DNA of 64,000 nt from RYN-230 sp963841695 (GTDB taxonomy: Bacteria > Actinomycetota > Actinomycetes > Streptosporangiales > Streptosporangiaceae), in NCBI GenBank assembly GCA_963841695.1, contig CAWJDQ010000004.1:186001-250000 (forward strand). Direction: 5' to 3'. Positions within the stretch are counted from its first letter, which is position 1, and each line of letters starts with the position of its first letter. Below are positions 17,262 to 25,412 of the stretch, piece by piece. A model generated the notes under the pieces. That model did no database searches and was not told where the DNA came from. It saw nothing but the letters and a program-made list of their open reading frames with translations. The position numbers and the translations under genes are program-made.

Positions 17262-17770
17262 GATGCGTCCTCTCCTGGGCCGTCCCTGACGACCCGAACG
17301 CTACGGATCGCGCCCCCGCCGCGAATCTGCCCTGAGGCCACACGTCACCGGCGGCTTAGGCCCCCAGGCATAGGCACCAGGGCCGACCCGGGAGCGGGCC
17401 TGGCCGGCAGGCCTCCCGGCGGCCTCGTGGGATGGCCTCGCCGGGGCGGCCTCCCGGGGCGGAAGCAAACGCTTGCAGCAATTCCCTCTCGCGGGCGGCC
17501 CGGGCCGCCTCCGGGCTCCCGCTGGCGCCCGGAGGGTGCGGCATGATCCCGTTTGATGCCCCGTTTTTGGGTCCCCGATGGCGTTCAGGGGCCTGCGGGC
17601 CTTCGAATTGCGTCGTTTGGGGTGGCCTAGTGTGATGTTCACGACACCTTGGCCGAGCCTGCAATCCTTTGCACGATGACGCGATAGCCTCTGTCGGGCC
17701 AGAGCAACGTGACCGGCCCGGGAAACCGGGACTTCCGCCCAGGGGTCACCCGGCGAGAGGGCTTTTTCGC
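17262..17770. other. divergent intergenic region with candidate regulatory elements
   Basis: About 500 bases between the ABC operon and a small gene on the other strand. Open frames have no ribosome site or recognisable product. GCAAACGCTTGC at 17465-17476 has LacI/CcpA-site character (GCAA arms, central CG). A hairpin with a GAAA tetraloop is at 17717-17730. The stretch 17560-17680 is lower in GC than its surroundings and probably holds the rightward promoter. Confidence 0.5.
17690..17770 (+). promoter_or_regulatory. structured 5' leader of the small gene at 17771
   Basis: CCCGG-GAAA-CCGGG (17717-17730) is a stable stem closed by a GNRA loop. It is followed by AGGGGTCACCCGGCGAGAGGG and a short T run (TTTTT at 17763-17767) just before the start codon. 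The layout suggests a structured leader, perhaps with a transcription-control element. It does not convincingly match a riboswitch class known to me. Confidence 0.3.
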
Positions 17771-18034
17771 ATGGCATTGCTTTCACCGAAGGTAATCGCC
17801 CAGGTCAGCAGTCGTTCCGCCAGCGAGCTTGCGGCGATGTCCTGGGAGTGGATCATGCGTTCGGACGGGCAGGTGTTCTACCGGCTCACCAAGGTTGACG
17901 GCCGGCGGGAACGGAATCCGTGGACCCTGGCCACCCGGCTGCCCGCGGCCGAGCTGCAAGCCATCCGCGGCGACAAGGCCAGGGCCACTGAAGTGCTGGA
18001 CGTCATCGCCCGCCAGCACGGGCACCGGCGCTGA
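17771..18034 (+). CDS. small conserved-looking protein of unknown function
   Basis: An 87-residue soluble protein (MALLSPKVIAQVSSRSA...). It is mostly helical in composition and has no motif of a known family. SWEWIMRSDGQVFYRLTKVDG suggests a short beta hairpin between helices. The ATG at 17771 is preferred to the upstream frame extension because the preceding 80 bases look like a structured leader. GAGAGGG lies about 10 bases upstream and may serve as ribosome site. It stands alone between divergent and same-strand genes. Confidence 0.5.
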   Translation: MALLSPKVIAQVSSRSASELAAMSWEWIMRSDGQVFYRLTKVDGRRERNPWTLATRLPAAELQAIRGDKARATEVLDVIARQHGHRR

Positions 18035-18259
18035 GCCGGGCCGCCGATCCGGCGCTCCCGGGGTCGCTCCTGGCCGCGCCTGCAACCCGCTCCCGGTAGC
18101 TGTTCCCCGCGCCCCGCCGCCGTCGGCGGTGGCGCCCGGTAGCCGCATCCCGGGCCCGCGCCCGTGCCCTGCCGCCGGCGGCGAAAACTGTTTGCCGGCT
18201 GGCCGCCTGCCGGGATGTGCTGGTGACATGCGGATTCGGCGGGACCTGGGACCGGTGAC

Positions 18260-19202
18260 ATGAACGGCCAGCCCGTCCTGCTCGACGACGTGGCCGGGTT
18301 CCTCGCACAGCGGTACGCGGGCCGGGCGCGCGACGTCTGCGAGCTCGGCGGGGGCGACTGGTCCCGGGCGTTCTCCTTCCGGCTGGACGGGCGTGATCTC
18401 GTCGCCCGGTTCGGCCAGTACGGGGAGGACTTCGCCCGGGATCGGCAGGCGATGGCCTTCGCCGGGCCGGACCTGCCGGTTCCTGAGGTCCTGGAGACCG
18501 GCCGCGGGCTGGGCGGTGCGTACGCGATCTCGCAGCGGTGCTCCGGCGTGTTCCTGGAGACTCTTGACGAACCCCGCTGGCGCCGGCTTCTGCCCGCGCT
18601 GCTGCGCGGGCTGGACGCGCTCCGGCGGCTGCCAGCACCCGGTTCAGCCCGGACGGCGGCACTGACCGGCGGCGCAGCGGGCTGGCAGGAGTGGCTCTGG
18701 TCCGGGCTCGCCGACCGTCCGGGGGACCGGGTTTCGGGCTGGAAAGCGGTCCTGGACCGGCAAGCCGGGCTCGCCGAGCTCTTCGCTACCGGGCAACGCG
18801 AGTTCGGCGCGCTGCTGCCGGCCTGCCCGCAGATCCGCCACGTGGTGCACGGCGACCTGCTCAACCGCAACGTCCTGGTGTCCGCGGACGGATCCCGGCT
18901 CTGCGCGGTCTTTGACTGGGCATGCTGTGCCTACGGCGACTTCCTCTACGAAATCGCCTGGTTCACCTTCTGGGCGCCCTGGCATCCGGGGCTGGCCGCG
19001 ATCGACTTCCGGTCGGTCATCCGCCGGCATTACCAGGCCACCGGCGTCGAGGTTCCCCGGTTCGACGAGCGGCTGCGCTGCTATGAGCTGCACATCGGCC
19101 TGACCCACCTGGCCTACTGCGCGTTCGCCCGGAACCGGGACGACGATCTGCGGGGCCGTCGCCCGGCGCACCCGCGAGATCCTCGGATCAAGCCCGGGCT
19201 GA
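18260..19202 (+). CDS. aminoglycoside phosphotransferase-family kinase (APH), one frameshift near the C-terminus
   Basis: About 314 residues. The N-lobe holds WSRAFSFRLDGRDLVARFG. The catalytic Brenner motif is VVHGDLLNRNVLV, with the metal-binding DWACCAYGDFLYEIAW after it. APH-fold kinases phosphorylate antibiotics, sugars or other small hydroxyl compounds; the substrate is not evident. After DDDLR an extra base in CGGGG (about 19150-19156) breaks the frame. The next frame gives AVARRTREILGSSPG and a TGA at 19200-19202. Without this repair the reading frame would run 115 bases into the convergent ASCH gene, which supports an indel here. Confidence 0.8.
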
Positions 19203-19236
19203 GCCGCCGGGCGCCGGGCCCGCCGTGCGGCATTGG

Positions 19237-19653
19237 TCAGGTCGGCACCAGCCGGAACGCCACGGTCACTACCAGGGTGTCGTCGCTGACGGTGAATTCC
19301 GGGTCATCCAGGGCCCCGCGGACCTCAGCTGAATGCCAGAACCGCTCGTGACCGGCCCGCCACTGCTCGACCGAGGCGTACCCCTCCCCTTCGCCGAGCG
19401 CATGAGCCAGGTCAACCTCGGCCAGCCGCATCACCCGCACCGCGGTCGTCTCGATCACGGCCACCGGCGCCCCGCCGGAATCCACGACGACCTGCCGCAA
19501 GCCCGGGTTGGGCAGCTCCTCGTGCTCATGCTCGTAGTCCGCAACCAGCCCGGTCGTGGTGGTCTTGGTGCCGGCCAGGATCGCGGCGACGAGCTGATCC
19601 CGAAGCGGCCCCGGGAAGGCGAACTCCGCGACCGGCAAATCCTCCGTCGGCAT
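19237..19653 (-). CDS. ASCH-domain protein
   Basis: A 138-residue protein with the ASCH signature. FAFPGPLRDQLVAAILAGTKTTTTGL (residues 11-36) contains the G-x-K-x-x-T turn, and the fold continues through GAPVAVIETTAVRVMRLAEVDLAHALGEGEG to a C-terminal strand. ASCH domains resemble PUA folds and are proposed to bind RNA; some members are small ribonucleases or nucleoside hydrolases. ATG 19653 is used. A GTG at 19671 in the same frame is also possible. Convergent with the phosphotransferase gene. Confidence 0.8.
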   Translation of the reverse strand: MPTEDLPVAEFAFPGPLRDQLVAAILAGTKTTTTGLVADYEHEHEELPNPGLRQVVVDSGGAPVAVIETTAVRVMRLAEVDLAHALGEGEGYASVEQWRAGHERFWHSAEVRGALDDPEFTVSDDTLVVTVAFRLVPT

Positions 19654-19686
19654 GCCGGGCAGCCTAGCCACCTGTGTCGCCCTGGG

Positions 19687-20586
19687 TCAGGGGCGGCGGG
19701 GGAAGCGCTCGAACTCAGGACGGCGCTTGGCCTTGAACGCCTCCCGGCCCTCGCGGGCCTCCTCGGTGCCGTAGAACAGCAGGTTCGCGTCGTGGGCCAG
19801 CTGCTGGATCCCGGCCATGCCGTCTTCGGCAGCGTGGAAGCTAGCCTTCATCAGGCGCAGCGCGAACGGCGACATCTGCAGCATCCGCCGGCTCCAGGCC
19901 ACCGTCTCGGCCTCCAGGTCGGCGAGGGGCACCACGGTGTTGACCAGGCCCATGGCCAGGGCTTCCTGCGCGTCGTACTGGAAGCACAGAAACCAGATCT
20001 CCTTGGCCTTCTTCGGCCCGACCAGCTCGGCCAGCAGGGCCGCGCCGTAGCCGCCGTCGAACGAGCCGACCTTCGGACCCACCTGGCCGAACCGGGCGTT
20101 ATCCGCGGCGATGGTCAGATCGCAGATCAGGTGCAGCACGTGCCCGCCGCCGATGGCGTAGCCGGCCACCATGGCGATGACCGGCTTGGGCAGCCGGCGG
20201 ATCTGGATCTGCAGATCGGTGACGTGGAAGCGGCCGACCGCACCCGGCTGGCCAGGATCAGTGAGGTAGCCGGTGTCCCCCCGGACCCGCTGGTCTCCTC
20301 CGGAGCAGAACGCGTCCGGGCCCTCACCGGTGAGGATGATCACCCCGATCTGGGGGTCTTCCCGGGCAATCACGAGCGCATCGGAGATCTCGATCAGCGT
20401 CTGCGGCCGGAAGGCGTTGCGGACCTCGGGACGGCAGATCGTCACCTTGGCGATGCCGTCCTCGCTGACGTCCAGGCGGATGTCCTCGTAGCTGCCAACC
20501 GGCGACCAGGTCACCGGGCCGCGGACCGCGGTCAGCTCGGGGCGGCCGGACGTCTGGGGGGCGTGGGCTTCAGGGGATAGCGACAT
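19687..20586 (-). CDS. menB: 1,4-dihydroxy-2-naphthoyl-CoA synthase
   Basis: A crotonase-fold enzyme of menaquinone synthesis that cyclises o-succinylbenzoyl-CoA. The 299-residue product has FCSGGDQRVRG (about residues 93-103), PVIAMVAGYAIGGGHVLHLICDLTIAADNA (oxyanion hole), GQVGPKVGSFDGGYGA with the Asp characteristic of MenB, and the C-terminal FKAKRRPEFERFPRRP. These separate it from ordinary enoyl-CoA hydratases. No other men gene is in the window, so it is apparently unlinked here. Start ATG 20586 has only a weak ribosome site. Confidence 0.95.
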   Translation of the reverse strand: MSLSPEAHAPQTSGRPELTAVRGPVTWSPVGSYEDIRLDVSEDGIAKVTICRPEVRNAFRPQTLIEISDALVIAREDPQIGVIILTGEGPDAFCSGGDQRVRGDTGYLTDPGQPGAVGRFHVTDLQIQIRRLPKPVIAMVAGYAIGGGHVLHLICDLTIAADNARFGQVGPKVGSFDGGYGAALLAELVGPKKAKEIWFLCFQYDAQEALAMGLVNTVVPLADLEAETVAWSRRMLQMSPFALRLMKASFHAAEDGMAGIQQLAHDANLLFYGTEEAREGREAFKAKRRPEFERFPRRP

Positions 20587-20838
20587 GGTGCACAGCCTAG
20601 GACGGCGACCCGGACGGCTGGCCAGGCACTGGGGCAGCCGGCGGGGGATGAGGCCGCGGCGACGGAGGTGCCCCGCGCCGGTCAGCAGGCCACCCGGCCG
20701 CAGTTCCTGGCCCGGCGGCCGTGTTAGTCACGAATGAGCATGAATGGGCGCCAATGTCACCTTGCGAACCCGCCGCCCGCTGCGTCACCCTGTTCATGAT
20801 CACCCTCGGGTGGCGAGGGTTCGTGCGGGGGGAACTGC

Positions 20839-21744
20839 GTGGCTGTCCTGACCATCACTGTCGAGCCGGACGAGCTCCTGGGCCTGAACGCCCTCGTGCA
20901 GCTGGACACGCCGGCCTATGGGGCCGAGGCTGACGCCGCGACTGTGGCCGGTGCGCTGATGCACGAGCGGCTGGCGGCCAGGCTGGATGAGCTCGGCCTG
21001 CCCTGGGCCCCGTCGCCCGAGGCCGTGGCGAGCCGCGCGGCCGGGGCCGCGGGCGAAGCCGCCTCCGCGGGCGCCCTGCGCAAGCTCATCCGGGACGAGC
21101 GGGTGAAGAAATACGGCACGGCCGCGCTCGCGGTGGCCACCTTGGTCGCGCTCTGGGGCGGCTACGTCCAGAAATGGCAGTGGACCGGGTTCCCGGCCAA
21201 CGATCAGCTCTGGGACTGGCTGCATCTCCTGCTGCTGCCGGTGGTCTTCGGCACCCTGCCCATCTGGATCCAGCACGCGGATCACATAAGCCGGGCCAGG
21301 CGCGGCGTCTACGCCCTGGCCATCGTGGCCTTTGCCGCGTTCGTGCTGGTGGGCTACCTGTTCCCGCTGCCCTGGACCGGCTTTCCGGGCAACACGCTGT
21401 GGAGCTGGTTCGAGCTGATCGTGCTGCCTGCCGCCCTGATCAGCGTCCGAGCCTGGCCAGCGGCGGGCCGGTCGCTGCGCCTGCACGAGAAAGGGGTCAT
21501 TGCCTTCCTGGTCATCGGCTGGATCGTGACCCTCATCGGCGGCTACGCCTGGCGCTGGAGCTGGACGGGCTACCAGGGCAACACGCTGTGGGACTGGCTG
21601 CAGCTGCTGCTCCTGCCGCTGGTGTTCCCGACGATCCTGCTGCCGGCCTTGCTCAAGTGGCTGTCCGGCAACGCCGCCGAACGGGCCGAGAAGGAAGCCG
21701 AGGAAGCTAAGGCGCGGCCCGCCACCCCGGCGGCGGCCGAATGA
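20839..21744 (+). CDS. membrane protein with three tandem WTG(F/Y)-GN-LWDWL repeats
   Basis: A 301-residue protein of no recognised family. The N-terminal 85 residues are soluble (ITVEPDELLGLNAL, then a helical Ala-rich part). Then follow three units of about 63 residues. Each has a transmembrane helix ending GGY or GYL, then a conserved segment: WTGFPANDQLWDWLHLLLLP (115-134), WTGFPGNTLWSWFELIVLP (179-197) and WTGYQGNTLWDWLQLLLLP (242-260). About six transmembrane passes result. A charged tail (NAAERAEKEAEEAKARP) ends the protein and is probably cytoplasmic. The GTG at 20839 follows GGGGGGAA. It is divergent from menB. Confidence 0.75.
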   Translation: MAVLTITVEPDELLGLNALVQLDTPAYGAEADAATVAGALMHERLAARLDELGLPWAPSPEAVASRAAGAAGEAASAGALRKLIRDERVKKYGTAALAVATLVALWGGYVQKWQWTGFPANDQLWDWLHLLLLPVVFGTLPIWIQHADHISRARRGVYALAIVAFAAFVLVGYLFPLPWTGFPGNTLWSWFELIVLPAALISVRAWPAAGRSLRLHEKGVIAFLVIGWIVTLIGGYAWRWSWTGYQGNTLWDWLQLLLLPLVFPTILLPALLKWLSGNAAERAEKEAEEAKARPATPAAAE

Positions 21745-21898
21745 CCTAGACGTTCGTTAACGGCCACCGGGGAGCCGTTCTCGGCCACCGGGGAGCGTCC
21801 CGGGGCGTCCCGCTCACCTGCCGCCGCTGGGTCGGCGTCAGGCCCCGGTTCCGCATCAGGGAGCCGGTTTTGTCGGTGGCGGGTGCGATGATTCGAAT

Positions 21899-23323
21899 AT
21901 GTGTTTACCTGAGCAGTCTGCCCGGGACGCGGCGCTGGCCGAGCTGGCCCGCCTCGATCCTGCCGCGCTGGATGCGGCCTCGCTGATGGGCCAGATCACC
22001 GATCTGGCCGGGTTCATCAGCCAGGCACAAGGACAGCTGGCCCGGCTGGCCGGCACCCTGGACGCTACTGGCGGCGCCGCGGAGGCCGGGCACAAGTCCG
22101 CGTCGGCGTTCCTGCGGACGCGCTGCGGCCTGGCACCTGGGCGTGCCGGTGCGGTCGTGGCTACCGGGCGGGGGTTGCGGGGACTGGAGGCCACGGAGAA
22201 GGCCCTGCACGCCGGGGAGATCTCCTTCGATCAGGCCCAGGTCATCGTCCAGACGGCCACCGGGCTCGGCGACGCGGCGGGTCACGTAGAGCAAGTCCTC
22301 CTGGAGCACGCCCCCGGGCTGGACACAGCCCGGTTCCGGCAGTTCGCCGGCGAGGTCGCGTACCGCGTGGATCCGGGGGCGGCGGAGGAGCGGGAGCAGC
22401 GCCGCTGGGACAGGCGCCACCTGTCGTTCGGGCTCACCCTGGATCAGACCGGGGTGCTGTCGGGATCGTGCGGTGACGCGGTGTCGTATGAGATCGTGCG
22501 GACCGCGGCGGAGGCGTTCAGCCCGCCAGGAGGGAAGCTGGACTCCCGGACGGCGGCGCAGCGGCGGATGGACGGGCTGGTCGCAGCCTGCAAGGCCGCC
22601 CTGGACGGCGGCCGCGCCCCGGAGCGGCATGGCGCCGCGCCGCACATCACGGTGCTGGTGAGGGACGAAACCCTCGCCCACGCAGCCGCCCAGGCAGCCG
22701 GGGCCTCCGGTGCGGGCCCGGTATCCGGCGTGGCCACCGCGGGCCCGGCATCCGGCCTGGCCACCGCAGGCCCCGCATCCGGCCTGGCCGCACCGCCCGT
22801 CCCGGTCACCGGGGCGTCTGCCGGCCTGGTCACCGGGGCGTCTCCCGGTCTGGTCAGTGGGGCGTCTCCCGGCCTGATCACCCGTCCTTCCCCCAGCCTG
22901 ATCACCGGGGCGCCCCCGGGGCGGACCGGGCATGGCAGCATGCTGACCGCCCGGCAAGTCCTGGCCCTGTGCTGCGGCGCCCAGATCAGCGCACTGCGCT
23001 GGGCCGATGGACTGCCCCTCGACGTCGGCCGCACGGCCCGCACCGAACCCCCCGGCCTGCGCCGCGCGCTGGAAGCCCGGGACCAGGGCTGCCGGTGGAC
23101 CGAATGCGGGGCGCTGGCCGCCTGGGCGACCGCCCACCATATCCGCCCCTGGAGCGCTGGCGGTGCCACCAGCCTGGCGGACCTGGCCCTGTTCTGCCAC
23201 GTCCACCACCACTACTTCATCCACATCCTCGGCTGGATCATCACCGGCGACCCCAACGGCACCCTCCATTTCACCCACCCCGGCGGCTGGCTCACCCTCG
23301 ACAGCCCTCTCCCAGGACGCTAA
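21899..23323 (+). CDS. DUF222 / HNH endonuclease-domain protein
   Basis: A 474-residue protein of the actinobacterial REP13E12-like type. The DUF222 region (about 1-240) includes LHAGEISFDQAQVIVQTA. The C-terminal HNH nuclease has CRWTECGALAAWATAHHIRPWSAGGATSLADLALFCHVHHH (about 395-440) with zinc-type Cys and catalytic His residues. Between them residues 272-343 are low complexity, built from repeats of AGPASGLAT and VTGASPGL encoded by 27- and 24-bp DNA repeats. The function of this family is unsettled (nuclease domesticated from mobile DNA is one view). It is monocistronic. Confidence 0.85.
   Translation: MCLPEQSARDAALAELARLDPAALDAASLMGQITDLAGFISQAQGQLARLAGTLDATGGAAEAGHKSASAFLRTRCGLAPGRAGAVVATGRGLRGLEATEKALHAGEISFDQAQVIVQTATGLGDAAGHVEQVLLEHAPGLDTARFRQFAGEVAYRVDPGAAEEREQRRWDRRHLSFGLTLDQTGVLSGSCGDAVSYEIVRTAAEAFSPPGGKLDSRTAAQRRMDGLVAACKAALDGGRAPERHGAAPHITVLVRDETLAHAAAQAAGASGAGPVSGVATAGPASGLATAGPASGLAAPPVPVTGASAGLVTGASPGLVSGASPGLITRPSPSLITGAPPGRTGHGSMLTARQVLALCCGAQISALRWADGLPLDVGRTARTEPPGLRRALEARDQGCRWTECGALAAWATAHHIRPWSAGGATSLADLALFCHVHHHYFIHILGWIITGDPNGTLHFTHPGGWLTLDSPLPGR
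22712..22792 (+). repeat. three 27-bp tandem repeats inside the DUF222-HNH gene
   Basis: Units 22712-22738, 22739-22765 and 22766-22792 differ at a few positions. They encode AGPASGLAT-type nonapeptides and keep the reading frame. Confidence 0.8.
22805..22924 (+). repeat. five 24-bp tandem repeats inside the DUF222-HNH gene
   Basis: Units start at 22805, 22829, 22853, 22877 and 22901. The first three are close copies and the last two are degenerate. They encode VTGASPGL-type octapeptides in the linker between the two domains. Confidence 0.8.
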
Positions 23324-23541
23324 CGGGTGCCGGCCGGGACGTCGTTGACCGGTCGCGGGGCACGTTTACCAGCCGTGTCAGTGGCGTGCTCCGACGATGC
23401 GCCGCTGATCGTGGAGAAACATCCCGGCTCGGCTGGGCCGCCAGCGAGACCCGGCCGGGCTGGTGACCGGGTGGCGGGGGAGCGGCGGGGTACTGTCAAC
23501 TCGTGGCGGGCCGGACCGCCCTGACGAGCTGGGAGGACGCG

Positions 23542-24327
23542 GTGGCCGAGCCGTCCCGACGACCGGCTGCCCGGCGGCGCAGGCCAGATCCCGTCGAGTT
23601 GCCCCCGACCGGGCCGCTCGCCGTGACGCGGCTGTCCGACGATCTCGCCGAGCGTATCCGGCGGCTCATCATCAGCGAGGACATTGCCCAGGGTGCCCGG
23701 CTTCCCCCAGAACGTGACCTGGCTGAGCGGTTCGGGGCCAGCCGGCCGACCGTCAATCAGGCGCTGCGTGCCCTGTCGCTGATGGGGCTGGTGGAGATCC
23801 GCCGTGGGTCCGGCGCGTACGTCGTGCGGCGTCCCGAGACGATGGTGACCGCGTCCGTCAACCTCATGCTCGACCTTGACCAGCGTTCCCTCACCGATCT
23901 CATGCAGCTGCGGCTGTGGCTGGAGACCCTCGGCGCCCGGGAAGCCGCGAGCCGGACCCCGGAACTGACCCCGGCCGAGGCCGACGCGATCCGGGCGGCG
24001 CTCGGGCGCCTCGGGGACTCGGCGCGGCGCGCTTCGGAGTGGATCGCCGCCGACACCGTGTTCCACGCGACCATCGTCCGTTCCGCGGGAAACCTCTACC
24101 TGGCCGCGATCTACGAGAGCGTCCACACGGCGGTCCTGTCGTTCGAGTACCGGCGCTGGGTGGACACCGAATCCGTGCCGGACTGGCTGCGTGACACCAG
24201 TCCGCAGCAGCACCTGGCGCTGCATGAGCCCATCGCCGCCGCGGTCCTGAACCGCGATCCGGACGCCGCGGCCCGGGCCGTGGCCGCCCACCACCAGGTG
24301 ATGCTCGAGCACCTCCGCCGTGCCTGA
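23542..24327 (+). CDS. FadR-subfamily GntR transcriptional regulator
   Basis: A 261-residue regulator. The GntR winged helix is RLSDDLAERIRRLIISEDIAQGARLPPERDLAERFGASRPTVNQALRAL, followed by the wing EIRRGSGAYVV. The FCD ligand-binding domain holds LMQLRLWLETLGAREAA, the metal-ligand region DTVFHATIVRSAGN and LHEPIAAAVLNRDP, so an organic-acid effector is likely. GTG 23542 has GGGAGG five bases upstream. A GTG at 23503 in frame, six bases after a TACTGT -10, is the alternative leaderless start. It is immediately upstream of the transketolase operon and is probably its regulator, acting at the palindrome at 24513-24525. Confidence 0.88.
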   Translation: MAEPSRRPAARRRRPDPVELPPTGPLAVTRLSDDLAERIRRLIISEDIAQGARLPPERDLAERFGASRPTVNQALRALSLMGLVEIRRGSGAYVVRRPETMVTASVNLMLDLDQRSLTDLMQLRLWLETLGAREAASRTPELTPAEADAIRAALGRLGDSARRASEWIAADTVFHATIVRSAGNLYLAAIYESVHTAVLSFEYRRWVDTESVPDWLRDTSPQQHLALHEPIAAAVLNRDPDAAARAVAAHHQVMLEHLRRA

Positions 24328-24384
24328 CCGTGCTGGCCCGTCCCAGCCGGCTGGCCCCGCCCCAGGCCGCCGGCCTCACCCGGG

Positions 24385-24475
24385 GTCGCTGGCCCGCCCC
24401 GGGCCGCTGTCCTCACCCGGGCCGCTGGCCTCACCGGAGCCACTGGTCCCGCCCCGGGCCGCCAGCCTCACCAGG
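24385..24475 (+). repeat. five degenerate 18-bp tandem repeats downstream of the GntR gene
   Basis: Units begin at 24385, 24403, 24421, 24439 (19 bp) and 24458 and follow a GCCGCTGgCCTCaCCcgg pattern. They fill most of the space between the regulator and its probable target operon. No protein is encoded. Confidence 0.6.
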
Positions 24476-24503
24476 GCCCGGTTGACACCACACCCGGGCC
24501 CTG
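24472..24503 (+). terminator. perfect 10-bp hairpin between the GntR gene and the transketolase operon
   Basis: CAGGGCCCGG (24472-24481) pairs with CCGGGCCCTG (24494-24503) over a 12-base loop. It could end the GntR transcript, although no T run follows, as is common in high-GC actinobacteria. The loop contains TTGACA, so a promoter role is also possible. Confidence 0.45.
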
Positions 24504-24512
24504 CTCATCATT

Positions 24513-24525
24513 GTGGCTTAGCCAC
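24513..24525. promoter_or_regulatory. candidate GntR operator before the transketolase operon
   Basis: GTGGC-TTA-GCCAC is a perfect inverted repeat, followed by a second CCACTTG (CCACTTG occurs twice in 24522-24536). FadR-type regulators bind short palindromes of this size. It lies 30 bases upstream of the first gene of the operon. Confidence 0.45.
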
Positions 24526-24554
24526 TTGACCACTTGTGTGCAAAGAAGGTTCCG

Positions 24555-25412
24555 ATGAGTGCGACCGTGCCCGGTGCGACGGGGCCCATCTCCGCTCCCG
24601 GAACCCACTGGACCGTGCCGGACCTGCGCGAACTGGCCCTGACCATCCGCCTGCGGGCCGTCCGGATGGTCGCCGCCCAGGGGTTCGGCTACCTCGGCCA
24701 GGCCCTGTCGTCCGCCGAGCAGGTCGCCGCCGTCTTCGGCGCCGCCCGCCCCGGGCTGGACCGGCTCGTGTGCTCGCCGGGGCACTACGTCATCGGCCCG
24801 TTCGCGGCTGCCGCCGAACTGGGACTGCTGGATGAGGAGGCGGTGGCGGCCTACGGCCAGAACGGCTCGCCGGTCGAGGCCATCGGCACCGAGCGCTCGC
24901 CCGTCATGGACTACACCTGCGGCTCGCTCGGCCAGGGGCTCTCCGCCGCGCTCGGGTTCGCCCTGGCCGACCGGCTGCGCGGCTCCGACGCGCGGATCTT
25001 CACCATGGTCAGCGACGGGGAACTGGAGGAGGGGCAGGTCTGGGAGGCGGCCCTGTTCGCCGCCCACCACCATCTCGACCGGCTGGTGGTGCTCCTCGAC
25101 GCCAACAACTCCCAGGTGGACGGCCCGGTCAACACCATCACCACGCTCGACCCCATCGGCGCGAAGTGGTCGGCGTTCGGGTGGCACGCGCAGGACCTCG
25201 ACGGTCACGACCTGGACGCGCTGTCCGCCGCGCTCGCTGAGGCCGCCGCGCACGACGACCGGCCGAGCGTGCTGGTCTGCCGCACGTCGACCGGACACGG
25301 CCTGGACTGCCTGCCGCCCGACGCAGACGGGCACTTCATCAAGCTCCCGCCCGGGCTGGCCGCGGCCGCGGCCGCGGAACTCACCGGCCGGCTGGAGGCC
25401 CTCCGTGCGTGA
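24555..25412 (+). CDS. transketolase, N-terminal (TPP-binding) subunit
   Basis: A 285-residue thiamine-diphosphate domain of a split transketolase. SDGELEEGQVWEAALFAAHHHLDRLVVLLDANN holds the GDG-N30-N type cofactor motif (Asp/Gly then Asn-Asn at the end). SPGHYVIGPFAAAAELG and DYTCGSLGQGLSAALGFALA are typical N-terminal transketolase segments. It acts with the C-terminal subunit encoded next, whose GTG start overlaps this stop by eight bases. Split transketolases of this size are known in catabolic pathways for unusual sugars (for example apulose-4-phosphate or sulfo-sugar pathways), in contrast to the one-piece housekeeping enzyme. ATG 24555 has AAGAAGG upstream. Confidence 0.9.
   Translation: MSATVPGATGPISAPGTHWTVPDLRELALTIRLRAVRMVAAQGFGYLGQALSSAEQVAAVFGAARPGLDRLVCSPGHYVIGPFAAAAELGLLDEEAVAAYGQNGSPVEAIGTERSPVMDYTCGSLGQGLSAALGFALADRLRGSDARIFTMVSDGELEEGQVWEAALFAAHHHLDRLVVLLDANNSQVDGPVNTITTLDPIGAKWSAFGWHAQDLDGHDLDALSAALAEAAAHDDRPSVLVCRTSTGHGLDCLPPDADGHFIKLPPGLAAAAAAELTGRLEALRA

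Noticed and set aside
17690..17770. Leader considered as a c-di-AMP (ydaO) or other known riboswitch
   Set aside because: Only a single GNRA hairpin matches loosely; the conserved cores of the known classes are not present.
22712..22924. Repeat array considered as CRISPR
   Set aside because: Direct tandem copies without spacers, in frame within a coding region, and no cas genes.
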